A DNA stretch of 64,000 nt from Micromonospora chalcea. GTDB lineage: Bacteria; Actinomycetota; Actinomycetes; Mycobacteriales; Micromonosporaceae. Shown one piece after another: positions 1 through 8,673 of this stretch. The stretch covers positions 62,001-126,000 of the forward strand of contig NZ_MAGP01000165.1 in the NCBI RefSeq assembly GCF_002926165.1, given 5' to 3'. Position 1 is the stretch's first letter. Each line of letters starts with the position of its first letter. A program made the position numbers and the translations under genes. The notes under the pieces are model-generated. The model was not told where the DNA came from, ran no database searches, and worked only from the letters and a program-made list of their open reading frames with translations.

Positions 1-99
1 GGACGAGCCCGGGCGGGGCGGCGGTGGTCACCGGCCCATGATGACCGACGGTCGACCGCCCGGCCGGTCAGGAAATGTTCGGATCCGGTAAGGAGAGTG
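1..99. other. left edge, possible 3' end of a rightward gene
   Basis: Two rightward frames run in from the left edge: one stops at TGA 39-41 and another at TAA 89-91. Either could be the tail of a gene outside the window; both have G/C-rich third positions and I cannot choose between them. No promoter or hairpin is evident before the leftward gene that ends at 100. Confidence 0.25.
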
Positions 100-612
100 T
101 CAGCGGGCCGGCGCCGGCCGGAGCACTGTGGGCCGGGCGCTCGCCGGCGGCTCGCCGATCGTGGCGACGACCCGCTCGGCCGGAGCCCGCAGCCGGGTAC
201 GGAAGGCGTGGTTGAGCAGCGTGTCGAGCTGCCACACCTGCTTCGGGTGGTGGGTACGGATGACGAAACGCTCCCGCGCCCCGTCGATGGCGGTCGCTGC
301 CAGCTCCACGCTGTGCGCGCGGGGGTCGGGGCTCCACGTCACGTTGCTCAGCTCGCGCAGCTCCGTGTTGAGGTGCAGGCGCAGCCGGTGCAGCACGCGG
401 GTCTGCCGGGTGACCACCAGGCGGCGGTGGGTGAGCAGCATCAGGTAGTCGCCGCCGACCGGGTCGTCCGGGCGGCTGCACCGGGTGACCAGGATGGTGG
501 CGTCGCCGGAGCCGACGCACCGGCGGAACACCGGCATGTGCCGGGTGACGGTCTGGGTCGCCAGGCCGGTCTCGGCGGCGGCCGGAAGGAACGTTCGCGA
601 GAACACGTCCAT
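100..612 (-). CDS. hypothetical protein, possibly PH-like domain
   Basis: Leftward gene of 170 residues starting at ATG 612. An in-frame GTG further upstream would add about 31 residues of unlikely composition. No signal peptide or membrane segment is visible. The middle (about residues 55-110) alternates short hydrophobic strands with Arg-rich turns (LMLLTHRRLVVTR, then RLHLNTELREL) and the end has a helix around VWQLDTLLNHAF. That pattern resembles the small bacterial PH-like domains common in actinobacteria, but this is a fold guess and I recognise no catalytic motif. It lies just downstream of the thiolase on the same strand with a gap of about 110 bases. Confidence 0.6.
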   Translation of the reverse strand: MDVFSRTFLPAAAETGLATQTVTRHMPVFRRCVGSGDATILVTRCSRPDDPVGGDYLMLLTHRRLVVTRQTRVLHRLRLHLNTELRELSNVTWSPDPRAHSVELAATAIDGARERFVIRTHHPKQVWQLDTLLNHAFRTRLRAPAERVVATIGEPPASARPTVLRPAPAR

Positions 613-720
613 GCCCGGTCCAACGACGCGATGACCAGGGGTGATATGGGTCACGCCCGATTTCTGGAACTTCCACACGTGCAAGTCGCACCTGAGGTGC
701 GACACCGGCGGCCGGTCGGC

Positions 721-1893
721 TCAGAGCAGCTCGACGATGGTGGCGTTGGCCATCCCGCCGCCCTCGCACATGGTCTGCAGGCCGTAGCGGATGCCGTTGT
801 CCCGCATGTGCTGGAGCATCGTGGTCATGATCCGCGCGCCGGACCCGCCGAGCGGGTGACCGAGCGCGATCGCCCCGCCCCGGGGGTTGAGCCGCTCCGG
901 GTCCGCCTCCGTCTCGGCCAGCCAGGCCAGCGGCACCGGGGCGAACGCCTCGTTCACCTCGTACACGCCGATCTCCTCGATGCCCAGCCCCGCGCGGCGC
1001 AGCGCCTTCGCGGTGGCCGGGATGGGCGCGGTGAGCATGGTGACCGGGTCGTCGGCGGCGACCACTGCGGTGTGCACCCGGGCCAGCGGGCGCAGGCCGT
1101 GCCGGCTGGCCCACTCGGCGGTGGTGACCGCGAGCGCGGCGGCGCCGTCGGAGATCTGCGACGCGGAACCGGCGGTGACCACGCCGTCGGCGCGGAACGG
1201 GGTGGCCAGCTCGCCCAGCTTGGCCAGCGAGGTGTCACGGCGGATGCCCTCGTCGGCGGAGAACTTGCCGCCGTCGGCGAGCGCCACCGGCGCCAGCTCG
1301 GCCTCGAACGCGCCCGCGTCCTGCGCGGCTGCCGCCTTCTCGTGGCTGGCCAGCGCGAACTCGTCCAGCTGGGTACGCGAGAAGCGCCACCGCTGGGCGA
1401 TCAGCTCGGCCCCGACGCCCTGGTTGAACGGCAGCGGAGAATCCGCCGCGACGCCCTCGACACCCCGGTAGCGCTCCAGGATCGCCGCGCTGAACGGCAT
1501 CCCGCCGGCAACGCTGGACCCCATCGGCACCCGGGTCATCGACTCGACGCCACCGGCCACCACCAGGTCGGCCTGGCCGGAGAGAACAGTCGCGGCGGCG
1601 AAGTGCAGCGCCTGCTGGCTCGACCCGCACTGGCGGTCGAGCGTGGTGCCCGGGACCGACTCCGGCCAGCCGGCGGCCAGCACCGCGTTGCGGGCCACGT
1701 TCCAGGACTGCTCGCCGACCTGCGACACACAGCCCCAGATCACGTCGTCGACCAGACCGGGGTCGATGCCGGTGCGCTCGGCGAGCGCACGCAGCACGTG
1801 CGCCGAGAGGTCGACCGGGTGCACTCCGGCGAGGCTGCCCTTGCGCCGCCCGACCGGGGTTCGTACCGCGCCGACGATGACCGCGTCACTCAT
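721..1893 (-). CDS. acetyl-CoA acetyltransferase (thiolase)
   Basis: Thiolase of 390 residues, the usual length of the family. It catalyses thiolytic cleavage of 3-ketoacyl-CoA or the reverse Claisen condensation in the cytoplasm. The nucleophilic cysteine is Cys89 in DRQCGSSQQAL, followed by the VAGGVESMTRVP strand. The second half has the AIALGHPLGGSGAR motif with the catalytic His, and the C-terminal CEGGG loop carries the proton-shuttling Cys. The start is ATG 1893 (MSDAVIVGAVRTPVG), which matches thiolase N-termini; longer open sequence upstream is not coding-like. I cannot tell a degradative from a biosynthetic role: no other beta-oxidation or polyhydroxyalkanoate gene is adjacent. The start is divergent from the PH-domain gene, with 99 bases between. 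Confidence 0.93.
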   Translation of the reverse strand: MSDAVIVGAVRTPVGRRKGSLAGVHPVDLSAHVLRALAERTGIDPGLVDDVIWGCVSQVGEQSWNVARNAVLAAGWPESVPGTTLDRQCGSSQQALHFAAATVLSGQADLVVAGGVESMTRVPMGSSVAGGMPFSAAILERYRGVEGVAADSPLPFNQGVGAELIAQRWRFSRTQLDEFALASHEKAAAAQDAGAFEAELAPVALADGGKFSADEGIRRDTSLAKLGELATPFRADGVVTAGSASQISDGAAALAVTTAEWASRHGLRPLARVHTAVVAADDPVTMLTAPIPATAKALRRAGLGIEEIGVYEVNEAFAPVPLAWLAETEADPERLNPRGGAIALGHPLGGSGARIMTTMLQHMRDNGIRYGLQTMCEGGGMANATIVELL

Positions 1894-1992
1894 GTCTACT
1901 CCCGGGTAACCTCGCTTGCCCCGATAGTACGTGCTGACCGGACCGGCCGTCCTCCCCCGGCGTGCGGACGGCACGGCTGGCATGCTGGTCGG

Positions 1993-2427
1993 ATGGATCC
2001 ACAGTCGCCACCGGTCCGGCAGTGGCGGGTGCCCCGGGAGGCGCCGGTGCTCAAGGCGCTCGGCGCGCTCGCGCTGCTGGCCCTGGGGCTGCTCTTCGCC
2101 GGCGGTGACCCGGTCCGCCCGGGGCTGGCCGGGCTGGCCGCGGCCGGCCTGCTCGTCTGGGCGCTGCGCGACGTGGTCGCGCCGGTCCGCCTCGCCGTCG
2201 ACAGGGACGGGCTGACGGTGCTGCGGGGGTTCGCCGGGCGACGCCGGCTGCCGTGGGACTCGGTCGAGGCGATCCGCCTGGAGCGGCGCGCCCGGCGCGG
2301 AATCACCGCCGAGACGCTGGAGATCGACGCCGGGGAGTCGCTGCACCTGTTCGGCCGCCGCGACCTGGACGCGCCGCTGGACGAGGTGGCGGCGGCGCTG
2401 GACGAGGCCCGCCCCGCCGCGGGCTGA
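1993..2427 (+). CDS. small membrane protein with PH-like domain
   Basis: Gene of 144 residues starting at ATG 1993. Residues about 18-55 form two hydrophobic helices (LKALGALALLALGLLF and LAGLAAAGLLVWALRDVV) separated by a short loop. The C-terminal 85 residues contain the pattern LAVDRDGLTVLRGF, then RRLPWDSVEAIRLE, typical of bacterial PH-domain (bPH/DUF2581-like) proteins. Its role is unknown. It converges with the rhomboid gene: the two stop codons are only 3 bases apart and no terminator hairpin fits between them. Confidence 0.75.
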   Translation: MDPQSPPVRQWRVPREAPVLKALGALALLALGLLFAGGDPVRPGLAGLAAAGLLVWALRDVVAPVRLAVDRDGLTVLRGFAGRRRLPWDSVEAIRLERRARRGITAETLEIDAGESLHLFGRRDLDAPLDEVAAALDEARPAAG

Positions 2428-2430
2428 GGC

Positions 2431-3372
2431 TCAGCCGAGCAGGGCGGCGGTACGGACCAGGGTCAGGCCGATCATCGCGACCAGCACGATCGCGCAGCCC
2501 GCCACCTGGAACGCGGTCCGGCGTGACCGGGGGGCGTACGCCAGGATCAGCGACACCACCGCGCCGGCCGCCAGACCGCCGAGGTGCCCGGCCACCGAGA
2601 TGCTCGGCACGGTGAACGTGAAGATCAGGTTGATCACCAGGATCGGGACGATCGCCGAGGTGTCCCGGCCCAGCCGCCGCATGATCACGAAGATGGCGGC
2701 GAAGAGGCCGAAGACGGCGGTCGAGGCACCGGCCGTGAAGCGGTTCGGCTCGGTGAAGACGTACGCCGCGACGTTGCCGCCGAGCCCGGCGAGCAGGTAG
2801 AGCGCCAGGAAGCGCAGCGGCCCGAGCACCGCCTCCAGCGTCCGGCCGAGCACCCAGAGCGCCCACATGTTCAGCAGCAGGTGCAGCACGCCGTAGTGCA
2901 GGAACATGGCGGTGACCAGCCGGTACCACTCGCCGTCGGCCACCCCGCCGATGTGCCCGTCGGGGAAGCGCGCCAGGCCGAGCACCGAACCCCATTCGGT
3001 GAGCGGGGTCCCGCTGCCCATCAGGCCGCCGAGGCCACCGCCGGCCACCGCGTTGCCGCTGCGGGCCGAGGCGATGGAGAGCAGCATCATCAGCACGTTC
3101 AGCGCGATCAGCGCCTTCGTGACGTTGCCCTGGCGGCCGGCGGCACCGCCACCGAAGGCGGTACGCGCCGGCCGCACGCTGCGGCGTCCCTCGGCGACAC
3201 ACTCCGGGCACTGGTGGCCGACGGAGGCGTCCCGCATGCACTCGGTGCAGATCGGCCGGTCGCATCGAGAGCAGCGGATGTACGTCTCCCGGCCGGGGTG
3301 CCGGTAGCAGACCGGAGTGGTCGGCACCGGGTCCCCGGTGGTGTCGCCGGGCTGGCCGGAGCGCTCAGTCAT
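2431..3372 (-). CDS. rhomboid family intramembrane serine protease
   Basis: Membrane protease of 313 residues. The N-terminus (about 22-59) is a B-box-like zinc module with CSRCDRPICTEC and CPEC pairs and a His, seen in many actinobacterial rhomboids. Six to seven hydrophobic helices follow. The catalytic dyad is visible as Ser217 in TAGASTAVFG and His263 in AGHLGG, with the LHLLLNMWAL helix of the family near 163-172. It should cleave membrane-spanning substrates within the bilayer; the substrate is unknown. It lies 25 bases after the cyclophilin gene on the same strand and is probably cotranscribed with it. Confidence 0.92.
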   Translation of the reverse strand: MTERSGQPGDTTGDPVPTTPVCYRHPGRETYIRCSRCDRPICTECMRDASVGHQCPECVAEGRRSVRPARTAFGGGAAGRQGNVTKALIALNVLMMLLSIASARSGNAVAGGGLGGLMGSGTPLTEWGSVLGLARFPDGHIGGVADGEWYRLVTAMFLHYGVLHLLLNMWALWVLGRTLEAVLGPLRFLALYLLAGLGGNVAAYVFTEPNRFTAGASTAVFGLFAAIFVIMRRLGRDTSAIVPILVINLIFTFTVPSISVAGHLGGLAAGAVVSLILAYAPRSRRTAFQVAGCAIVLVAMIGLTLVRTAALLG

Positions 3373-3397
3373 GCGAGCAAAGGTACCCGCGTGTCGC

Positions 3398-3928
3398 TCA
3401 GGCCTGCTTGTGCTCGATCTCGACCCGCTCGATCACCACGTCCTGCAGCGGCCGGTCGCTCGGGCCGGTCGGGGTGTTGGCGATCGAGTCGACGACCTTG
3501 GCGGACTGCTCGTCGGCGACCTGGCCGAAGATGGTGTGCCGGTTGTTCAGGTGTGGCGTGGGCGACACCGTGATGAAGAACTGCGAGCCGTTGGTGCCCG
3601 GCCCGGCGTTCGCCATGGCCAGCAGGTACGGCCGGTCGAAGCGCAGCTCGGGGTGGAACTCGTCGCCGAACTTGTAGCCCGGGCCACCGCGTCCGGTGCC
3701 GGTCGGGTCGCCCATCTGAATCATGAAACCGCTGATCACGCGGTGCGAGACGGTGCCGTCGTAGTACGGCCCGCTGCCCGGCTGGCCGGTACGCGGGTCG
3801 ATGTACTCCCGGGTGCCCTCGGCCAGCTCCACGAAGTTGCGGACGGTCTTCGGCGCGTGGTTCGGGAAGAGCTCCAGCCGGATCGGGCCGGCGTTGGTGT
3901 GCAAGGTGGCGTAGACAGCCTCGGCCAC
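3398..3928 (-). CDS. peptidyl-prolyl cis-trans isomerase (cyclophilin)
   Basis: Single-domain cyclophilin of 176 residues with no signal peptide, so cytoplasmic. It catalyses cis-trans isomerisation of X-Pro bonds. Family blocks are clear: LELFPNHAPKTVRNFVELA, YYDGTVSHRVISGFMIQ (with the catalytic Arg after HR), then NGSQFFITVSPTPHLN and HTIFGQV. The acidic, slightly extended loop near GTREYIDPRTG is common in actinobacterial PpiA proteins. The start at ATG 3928 is about 117 bases from the divergent gene at 4046, so the shared spacer should hold both promoters. Confidence 0.95.
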   Translation of the reverse strand: MAEAVYATLHTNAGPIRLELFPNHAPKTVRNFVELAEGTREYIDPRTGQPGSGPYYDGTVSHRVISGFMIQMGDPTGTGRGGPGYKFGDEFHPELRFDRPYLLAMANAGPGTNGSQFFITVSPTPHLNNRHTIFGQVADEQSAKVVDSIANTPTGPSDRPLQDVVIERVEIEHKQA

Positions 3929-4045
3929 GGGTACTCCTCACTCGTTGGTCAGTTCCTTGCGGATCCTCCCATGTGCCCGATCTGGCCATGCGGAGGCATC
4001 CGAAGGTGGAGGATGACGAAGGAACAACTCCCAGGAGGTGGGACC

Positions 4046-4852
4046 GTGTTTGGAATCGGGCGGCGAAAGACCCAGGGCCAGCTCGCCAAGGTGGAGCTGA
4101 ACCAGGGCATCGGTCACCTGAGGCAAGCCGCCACGCACGCGGCGAAGGGTGCCGGCGCCACTGTCGGCCCGCGGGTCCAGGCAGCCCGGGGCGCCGTCGC
4201 GCCGACCGCGGTCATGGTCCGGGACCGGGCGTCCAGCGGGTTCGCGTCGACCGCCGCGGCGCTCGCGCCGGTGCTGCTGGCCGTGCGCAACGCCCGGGTC
4301 GAGGCCGCCGGCAAGGCGTCGGGTGGCCGCAAGGCGATGGCCGCGAAGCAGTCCGCGATGACGAAGAAGGCGAAGAACATGAAGGCCGGAAAGAAGAAGC
4401 AGCGCAGGTCGCGGGGCATGACCGCGGGCCTGCTGGTGGCCGGCACCGTCGCCGGCCTGGCCGGGGCGATGGCCATGCGGCGCCGCCGCGAGCAGCAGGA
4501 GTGGGCCGAGTACGACCCGACCGGCACGCTCGGCACGACGGGCACGCTCGGCGCGACCGGCCGGGACAAGCTGGAGCCGATGCGGGAGGACGTGGACACG
4601 ATCGTGGTGGAGACCCCGGACGCGAGCGCGAAGGTGACGCAGGCCGGCCCGACCGGCGCCGGCTCCTCGGCCGTGGCCAAGGGCAGCAGCGCGTCGACCG
4701 CCACCTCCGGCAGCCAGCCGGTGATCCACCCGAACGACCAGGTCCCCGCCGTCGCCGAGGGCGCCCGGGACGTCTCCGGCCGTCCGGCCGACGACATCAC
4801 CAAGGCCGTGCAGGCCGGTAAGAACGCCGCGAAGGCCGGCGGTCGCCGCTGA
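4046..4852 (+). CDS. hypothetical membrane-anchored protein
   Basis: Gene of 268 residues starting at GTG 4046, chosen because AGGAGGT lies about 7 bases upstream; an ATG about 30 bases earlier has no such site. The N-terminal 120 residues are basic and Ala-rich. A single membrane helix at about 124-143 (TAGLLVAGTVAGLAGAMAM) is flanked by runs of Lys and Arg (KAGKKKQRRSR before, MRRRREQQ after). The C-terminal 120 residues are Thr/Ser/Gly/Pro-rich and probably disordered. The architecture suggests a small envelope- or nucleoid-associated anchor, but I do not recognise a family. Confidence 0.75.
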   Translation: MFGIGRRKTQGQLAKVELNQGIGHLRQAATHAAKGAGATVGPRVQAARGAVAPTAVMVRDRASSGFASTAAALAPVLLAVRNARVEAAGKASGGRKAMAAKQSAMTKKAKNMKAGKKKQRRSRGMTAGLLVAGTVAGLAGAMAMRRRREQQEWAEYDPTGTLGTTGTLGATGRDKLEPMREDVDTIVVETPDASAKVTQAGPTGAGSSAVAKGSSASTATSGSQPVIHPNDQVPAVAEGARDVSGRPADDITKAVQAGKNAAKAGGRR

Positions 4853-4870
4853 CCTCGTACCGTCGGATCA

Positions 4871-4905
4871 GCGCCGGCACGCGGGGCGACCCGCGTGGCC
4901 GGCGC
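4871..4905. terminator. bidirectional hairpin terminator
   Basis: Inverted repeat between two convergent genes: GCGCCGGC-A-CGCGGG pairs with CCCGCG-TG-GCCGGCGC around a loop of about four bases, with one bulge. There is no U-run, which is normal for terminators in this lineage. Confidence 0.7.
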
Positions 4906-4924
4906 TTCCGCGTGTACGGGGCGG

Positions 4925-6076
4925 CTACAGCCAGCCGTTACGGCGGAACAGGCGGTAGAGCGTGAAGGACGCCGCGAGCATCAGCGCCCACACGCCCGGA
5001 TAGCCGTACGTCCATTTCAGCTCGGGCATGTTGTCGAAGTTCATGCCGTAGATGCCGGCGATCGCCGTCCACACCGCACCGATCGCGGCCCAGGCGGCGA
5101 TCTTGCGCATGTCGTTGTTCTGGTCGACGGTGACCTGGGCCAGCCGGGCCTGGAGGATCGAGTTCAGCAGGTCGTCGTAGGAGTTCACCTGCTCGACCGT
5201 GCGGCTGAGGTGGTCCTGCACGTCCCGGAAGTAGCGCCGGACCTCCTGCGGCACCGCGCGGTTGACCTGCGAGGTGAGCGTCATCAGCGGGCGCTGCAGC
5301 GGCGCCACCGCCCGCTTGAACTCGACCAGCTCCCGCTTCATCTGGTAGATCCGCTGGATCCGGCCGCTGCTCTGCCGGTCGAAGACGTCCGCCTCCAGCA
5401 CGTCGAGGTCGTCCTCCAGCCGGTCGGCCACCTCCAGGTAGAGGTCGACCACGCGGTCGGTGATCGCGTACGCGACCGCCCACGGGCCGTGCCGCAGCAG
5501 GTCCCGCTTCGCCTCCAGGTCGGCGCGGACCGGCGCCAGCCGGCAGGCGTCGCCGTGACGCACGCTGATCACGAAGTGCGGCCCGATGAAGAGCATCACC
5601 TGGCCGGTCTCCACCACCTCGGAGTTCTCGGTCAGCTCCGCGTGCTCGCAGTAGCGGGCGGTCCGCAGCACCAGGAAGACGATCTCGCCGAAGTGCTCCA
5701 GCTTCGGGCGCTGCTGGGCCTTCACTGCGTCCTCCACAGCCAGCTCGTGCAGGCCGAAGGTGGCGGCGATCTCGGTCATCTCGGCCAGGTCGGGCTCGTG
5801 CAGGCCGAGCCAGACGAAGCCGTCCCGCTCCTGCCGGGCGGCGGCCAGGGCCTCGGCGTACTGGGGACGGCCGGGGCGGCGCTCGCCGTCGACGTACAGC
5901 CCGCAGTCGACGATGCCGCTGCGCTCCGGGCCGGCCGGCTGGGCGGCACGGGGGGAGCCGTCGGCGTTGAGGATGCGGGACATCGCGCGTACCGGGGCCG
6001 CCCAGGCGCGGGGGCGCAGTGCCCGGCTGCCGCCGTCGGCGCCGGCGGTTCGGTCGCGTGCCACCCGGTCCGTCAT
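4925..6076 (-). CDS. corA: CorA-family magnesium/cobalt transporter
   Basis: Protein of 383 residues. A large soluble N-terminal domain of alpha/beta funnel type is followed by long helices (YLEVADRLEDDLDVLEADVF, then QMKRELVEFKRAVAPLQRPL) and two C-terminal membrane helices. The signature GMN of the selectivity loop is at about 344-346 (IYGMNFDNMPEL) and the protein ends in the basic tail FRRNGWL, as in CorA. It should form a pentameric channel for Mg2+ uptake. The start at 6076 gives about 30 extra residues before the conserved domain; an internal ATG near residue 32 is an alternative. The gene upstream on the same strand ends more than 300 bases away, so it has its own promoter. Confidence 0.93.
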   Translation of the reverse strand: MTDRVARDRTAGADGGSRALRPRAWAAPVRAMSRILNADGSPRAAQPAGPERSGIVDCGLYVDGERRPGRPQYAEALAAARQERDGFVWLGLHEPDLAEMTEIAATFGLHELAVEDAVKAQQRPKLEHFGEIVFLVLRTARYCEHAELTENSEVVETGQVMLFIGPHFVISVRHGDACRLAPVRADLEAKRDLLRHGPWAVAYAITDRVVDLYLEVADRLEDDLDVLEADVFDRQSSGRIQRIYQMKRELVEFKRAVAPLQRPLMTLTSQVNRAVPQEVRRYFRDVQDHLSRTVEQVNSYDDLLNSILQARLAQVTVDQNNDMRKIAAWAAIGAVWTAIAGIYGMNFDNMPELKWTYGYPGVWALMLAASFTLYRLFRRNGWL

Positions 6077-6400
6077 CTCTCGCCCCCTCTCCCTAGAGCT
6101 GCGGCTTGCAGGTTACGCCGACCGGCGGCAGGCGCAGCGCGGGAGCGGGACGGGCGGTGCGACGGGCGTCACGCCCCGGCGCCGGGCGGGCCGGGCCGCG
6201 TCAGGGGGGTGAGGGGCGACACGGCCCACCCGGCACCCCTTGGGGGCGGGGAGTGATGCTGGGCGTGCCGTCGGCCCTGGCCGGAGCGGCCCGGCCACCG
6301 GAAAGGTGAACGGCACTCGCAGCATTGTGGGCTGCTGGCCGGTCCAGCGGGAGTGCCGAACCGGCCAGCGGGGCCTTTTTGTCAGAAACCCGACAGAAAA
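6077..6400. other. intergenic region with competing hairpins
   Basis: Spacer of 324 bases between two leftward genes (CorA start, aminotransferase end). It contains no convincing coding frame. The right third (6311-6380) holds two mutually exclusive secondary structures followed by a T-run on the plus strand, annotated separately. The left two thirds are G-rich on the plus strand with no clear promoter, although the corA promoter should lie here. Confidence 0.6.
6311..6380 (+). ncRNA. candidate small RNA or attenuator with intrinsic terminator
   Basis: On the plus strand, GCTGGCCGGT (6334-6343) pairs perfectly with ACCGGCCAGC (6360-6369) and is followed by GGGGCC and five Ts (6376-6380), a classical intrinsic terminator. 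A second stem, CGGCACTC (6311-6318) with GAGTGCCG (6351-6358), enclosing GCAGC (6319-6323) with GCTGC (6331-6335), crosses the first, so both cannot form together except as a pseudoknot. This is the geometry of an attenuator or a structured sRNA end. No rightward gene lies upstream, so the transcript would be a stand-alone RNA or an antisense read-through. On the minus strand the same 10-bp hairpin could end the aminotransferase mRNA. Confidence 0.4.
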
Positions 6401-7495
6401 TCAGCCGCGTACGGCGGCCATCGCCTCCGCGAGACGCCGGACGCCCTCGTCGATCTGGTCCGCGGTCACCGCCGAGTACGCCAGCCGCAGCGCGTGCCGG
6501 CCGCCGTCGACCATGAAGTCGCTGCCCTTCACCACCGCCACGCCACGCTCGGCGGCGGCCGGCGCGAGCCGGTCGACCTCGACGTCCTCCGGCAACTCGA
6601 CCCAGAGGAAGTAGCCGCCGTCCGGCTCCACGAACCGGGCCTCCGGGACGTGCCGGCGCAGCGACTCGGCCAGTACCGCCGACCGCTCGCCGAGCGCCGT
6701 ACGGACCGTCCGGATCGACTCCTCGATCGCGCCGGAGACGCAGAACTGGTGCACGATCGCCTGGGCCACCATGCCCGGCGAGATGTAGAGGTTGGTGGCG
6801 CGCTTCGCGATCGTCGCGATCAGCTCGGCCGGGCCGACCAGGTAGCCGACCCGCACCCCCGGGCAGACCGTCTTGGTGAAGCTGGACGCGTGCACCACCA
6901 CGCCACGGGTGTCCATCGACAGCATCGACGGCAGCGGCTCGCCCCGGAACCGGATGTCCGCGTACGGGTCGTCCTCGAAGATCGTGAACCCGTACTCGGC
7001 GGCGAGGTCGAGCAGCTCACGGCGCTTCTCCAGGGAGAGGGTCACGCCGGCCGGGTTCTGGTAGTTGGGGATCACGTGCGCCAGTCGCGGCCGTACCCCG
7101 GACTCCAGCAGCTTGCGCAGCTCGGCGGTGTCCAGGCCGTCCGGCTGGATCGTCACGCCGTGCACCTCGCCGCCCATCTGCTGGAGGTTGAGCAGCGTGC
7201 GGTCGTACGTCGGGCGCTCGACCACCACCGCGTCGCCCCGGCGGACCAGGTGGTCGAAGAGGAACGCGTCGGCCTGCAGCGAGCCGTTGGTGATCAGCAC
7301 CTGATCGGCCTCGACGCCGTGCTTCTCGGCGATCCACTTCCGCAGGGGCGGGTAGCCGACGGAGGTGCCGTACGCGGTGACCCCGGCGGGGTCGGCGTCG
7401 AAGGCGCGGACAGCGGCGGCCTTGAGCCCTTCGACATCGACGATGTCCAGCGAAGGCGCGCCACGGGCGAACGAGATCAGCTGCTCGGCGGTCAT
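6401..7495 (-). CDS. PLP-dependent aminotransferase (class I/II)
   Basis: Fold-type I aminotransferase of 364 residues, similar to the 2-aminoadipate/MocR-like LysN group. It transfers amino groups between amino acids and 2-oxoacids using pyridoxal phosphate. The Schiff-base lysine is Lys208 in SSFTKTVCPGVRVGY. Asn147 in NYQNPAG and the Asp/Tyr of FEDDPYADI hold the cofactor ring, and the C-terminal Arg in HALRLAYS should bind the substrate carboxylate. The N-terminus lacks the helix-turn-helix domain of MocR regulators, so it is an enzyme only. The substrate cannot be read from the sequence. A 10-bp hairpin follows the stop. Confidence 0.9.
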   Translation of the reverse strand: MTAEQLISFARGAPSLDIVDVEGLKAAAVRAFDADPAGVTAYGTSVGYPPLRKWIAEKHGVEADQVLITNGSLQADAFLFDHLVRRGDAVVVERPTYDRTLLNLQQMGGEVHGVTIQPDGLDTAELRKLLESGVRPRLAHVIPNYQNPAGVTLSLEKRRELLDLAAEYGFTIFEDDPYADIRFRGEPLPSMLSMDTRGVVVHASSFTKTVCPGVRVGYLVGPAELIATIAKRATNLYISPGMVAQAIVHQFCVSGAIEESIRTVRTALGERSAVLAESLRRHVPEARFVEPDGGYFLWVELPEDVEVDRLAPAAAERGVAVVKGSDFMVDGGRHALRLAYSAVTADQIDEGVRRLAEAMAAVRG

Positions 7496-7694
7496 GCGCA
7501 GAGCCTAGGGCCTGGCCCGGCGGGTCCGACCGCCATACACGCGAAGTTCAACATGCGGGCGGCCGGGCGGGGCACCGGGTGCGTCCGGGGGATCCGAGGG
7601 CACCTCGCGACTGTCTACGATCCGACGGACGCTGGCGCCGGTCCGACCGGACGCCGAAGGATGACGGGTCGCGGCAGACCCGGGAGAACAAGGG

Positions 7695-8573
7695 ATGAGG
7701 CTCGTGACCGAGGACGAGGCGGGACGGCTCGACGACCAGCGGTTCGCGCAGTGGCTGGCGACCGAGGCCGGCAAGGCGCTCACCGCGCTGCGGGACCGGC
7801 AGGGCTTCGCCGACCCGAAGGCGCTCAAGGACGCCGGCGACCGCGCGTCGCACGAGCTGATGACGGCGGCGCTGGCCCGCCTGCGGCCGGCCGACGCGGT
7901 GCTTTCCGAAGAGGAGGCCGACGCCCGCCGCGCATGGGCGGACGGCGAGCGCGCGCCCCGGCACGAGGCGGACCGGGTCTGGATCATCGACCCGCTGGAC
8001 GGCACCCGTGAGTTCTCCGAGGAGGGGCGGGACGACTGGGCGGTGCACGTGGCGCTCTGGCAGCGCTCCGCCGCGCCCGACGGCGCCCTGGTCGCCGGTG
8101 CCGTCGGCATGCCGGCGCGGACCACTGTGGACGGTACGCCGCTCGTGCTCGGCACCACCTGCCCGCCGCCGAAGCCGACCGACGGGCCGATCCGGATCGC
8201 GGTGAGCCGCAGCCGCCCGCCCGCGTTCGTGGGCGAGCTGGTCGAGATGCTCGGTGCGATCGCCGTACCGATGGGCTCGGCCGGTGTGAAGGTCTGCGCC
8301 GTGGTGACCGGCGAGGTCGACGCGTACGTCCACGCGGGCGGCCAGTACGAGTGGGACAGTGCCGCCCCGGTCGCGGTGGCGCTCGGCGCGGGCATGCACG
8401 CGTCCCGGATCGACGGTTCGCCGCTGCGCTACAACCGCGCCGACCCGCGCCTGCCCGATCTGCTGGTCTGCCGGCCGGAGCTGGCCGACCAGTTGCTCGA
8501 CGCGATCGCGCGGACCGGGGTCGAGATGCCCGCTTCGACCGTCACCGACACCCCCGGTCAGGCGTTCGGCTGA
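7695..8573 (+). CDS. cysQ: 3'(2'),5'-bisphosphate nucleotidase (CysQ/IMPase family)
   Basis: Enzyme of 292 residues in the inositol-monophosphatase superfamily. The first metal site is the Glu pair in LSEEEAD (about 71-74) and the second is IIDPLDGTREF (Asp99, Asp102 and Thr104). The C-terminal metal Asp is in GGQYEWDSAAPVAVA. The CysQ reading fits best because EFSEEG follows the DPLDGT motif. CysQ hydrolyses 3'-phosphoadenosine 5'-phosphate (PAP), the by-product of PAPS-dependent sulfotransferases. That makes its position telling: three sulfotransferase genes lie within the next 14 kb. It is rightward, with about 200 bases of promoter space upstream. Confidence 0.88.
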   Translation: MRLVTEDEAGRLDDQRFAQWLATEAGKALTALRDRQGFADPKALKDAGDRASHELMTAALARLRPADAVLSEEEADARRAWADGERAPRHEADRVWIIDPLDGTREFSEEGRDDWAVHVALWQRSAAPDGALVAGAVGMPARTTVDGTPLVLGTTCPPPKPTDGPIRIAVSRSRPPAFVGELVEMLGAIAVPMGSAGVKVCAVVTGEVDAYVHAGGQYEWDSAAPVAVALGAGMHASRIDGSPLRYNRADPRLPDLLVCRPELADQLLDAIARTGVEMPASTVTDTPGQAFG

Positions 8574-8673
8574 GTGTCACGGTACATACGGCCAGGTGAA
8601 TGAGGGTTATCGTCGGGCAGGTATGCGTGGCGATCTGAGCCCGGACACGGGCCGCCGACAGCCAGGGAGGGTC

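Noticed and set aside
97..1992. Plus-strand open frame running across the thiolase into the PH-domain gene
   Set aside because: Only the last 144 codons (from 1993) look like protein. The rest is antisense to thiolase.
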